In this document: piece by piece, positions 4,952 to 5,394 of the stretch
Layout of the letters: the number at the start of each line of letters is the position of its first letter
Numbering within the stretch: the stretch's first letter is position 1
Assembly: GCA_021827885.1 (NCBI GenBank)
Contig: JAKAUD010000156.1
Coordinates: 1-5,394, forward strand
Length of the DNA stretch: 5,394 nucleotides
Origin: Thermoplasmata archaeon
GTDB lineage: Archaea > Thermoplasmatota > Thermoplasmata > Thermoplasmatales > Thermoplasmataceae
Reading direction: 5' to 3'
The notes under the pieces: model-generated
The model's database searches: none
What the model was told of the DNA's origin: nothing
Seen by the model: the letters and a program-made list of their open reading frames with translations, nothing else
Program-made: the position numbers and the translations under genes

Positions 4952-5394
4952 CTACTTCCTGTTTTTTGCAATTTCAATCACAAGATCCGGGCGATCCGAA
5001 GCTATTGCATCGACACCTGCGTTGAGCGATGCTCTTATCCCCACATTGTCGCTGGGTGCCCAGACGCTAACCCTTATGCCCCCTTCGTGGCATTTGTCAA
5101 CGTATGTCTCCGTCAAACCTTCGTAATTCAGTGCAATAGTGTCACATCCGCACTGCTTCACCATGGATGCAGGGTTCATCGGAAACCCTGCTAGCAATGC
5201 CCCGCAGGAAGCTTCCGGAAATTTTTGCTTCAATGCATACAGTGCTTCATGGAAGAAAGATATGAATATGCATTTCTTGACTAATTCCGGGTCTTTCTCA
5301 AGTATGCTGAAGAGGGAAACAATAGTGTCCGCAGATTTCAGTTCAATGACGAGGGGTATTGAAACCCTGTCAAGAAGTTCCTCAAGTAAGAGTA
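4952..5394 (-). CDS. Glycerophosphodiester phosphodiesterase family protein, C-terminal part (cut by right window edge)
   Basis: The minus-strand frame is open from the right edge to the TAG at 4952-4954, giving 146 residues with no true start. A TTG at 5233 has been taken as a start by simple reading, but the conserved sequence continues well upstream of it. The visible part contains IPLVIELK (12-19), matching the E-x-K strand of the GDPD TIM barrel. FISFFHEALYAL follows in place of the common SFxHxxL strand, then IALNYEGLTETYVDKCHEGG and a C-terminal NAGVDAIASDRPDLVIEI like the family's GVDGIITDRPD. The enzyme splits glycerophosphodiesters into glycerol phosphate and an alcohol, in lipid head-group turnover. 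The N-terminal HRG/E-N-T motifs that carry the catalytic His lie beyond the window, so activity cannot be judged. No signal or membrane segment is seen in this portion. It is not obviously linked in function to its neighbours. Confidence 0.85.
   Translation of the reverse strand, partial: LLLEELLDRVSIPLVIELKSADTIVSLFSILEKDPELVKKCIFISFFHEALYALKQKFPEASCGALLAGFPMNPASMVKQCGCDTIALNYEGLTETYVDKCHEGGIRVSVWAPSDNVGIRASLNAGVDAIASDRPDLVIEIAKNRK

Overview
The window looks like chromosomal DNA from an archaeon, most likely of the Thermoplasmatales type. Three things point that way. First-in-operon genes have TATA-like boxes about 26-31 bases upstream of the ATG, as in leaderless transcripts. Genes inside operons instead use short overlaps or tight gaps, with Shine-Dalgarno motifs in the two nucleotidyltransferase genes. 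Codon use is rich in AGG/AGA and ATA. The exact genus cannot be fixed from this sequence.

Left part (1-2206): a sulfur assimilation locus. A minus-strand gene cut by the left edge encodes the N-terminus of a ComA-like phosphosulfolactate synthase. It is divergent from a plus-strand pair: a [4Fe-4S] APS/PAPS reductase (CysH type) and an ATP sulfurylase (Sat), separated by a single base. Sat makes APS, the reductase turns APS into sulfite, and sulfite is the co-substrate of ComA-family enzymes. The divergent genes may therefore form one sulfate-to-sulfonate route, with sulfite also available for cysteine synthesis.

Middle (2207-2891): a stand-alone GmhA-type sedoheptulose-7-phosphate isomerase with all four metal ligands, preceded by its own TATA box. 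It suggests heptose sugars for surface glycans.

Right of centre (2892-4427): two homologous but diverged HEPN/MNT modules face each other tail to tail across 90 bases. Each is a HEPN gene followed by an overlapping minimal nucleotidyltransferase gene. Both nucleotidyltransferases keep GSx10DxD; both HEPN proteins carry an S-R-Y-x4-Y motif in place of the usual R-x4-6-H RNase motif. The left module's TATA box is framed by a 12-base inverted repeat; the right module has a palindrome between its TATA box and start codon.

Right end (4428-5394): about 520 bases without a convincing gene, then the C-terminal part of a minus-strand glycerophosphodiester phosphodiesterase (GDPD) that runs off the right edge.

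I see no CRISPR array, tRNA, rRNA or insertion sequence. The most interesting items are the paired HEPN/MNT modules with their possible operators and the ComA-CysH-Sat arrangement.
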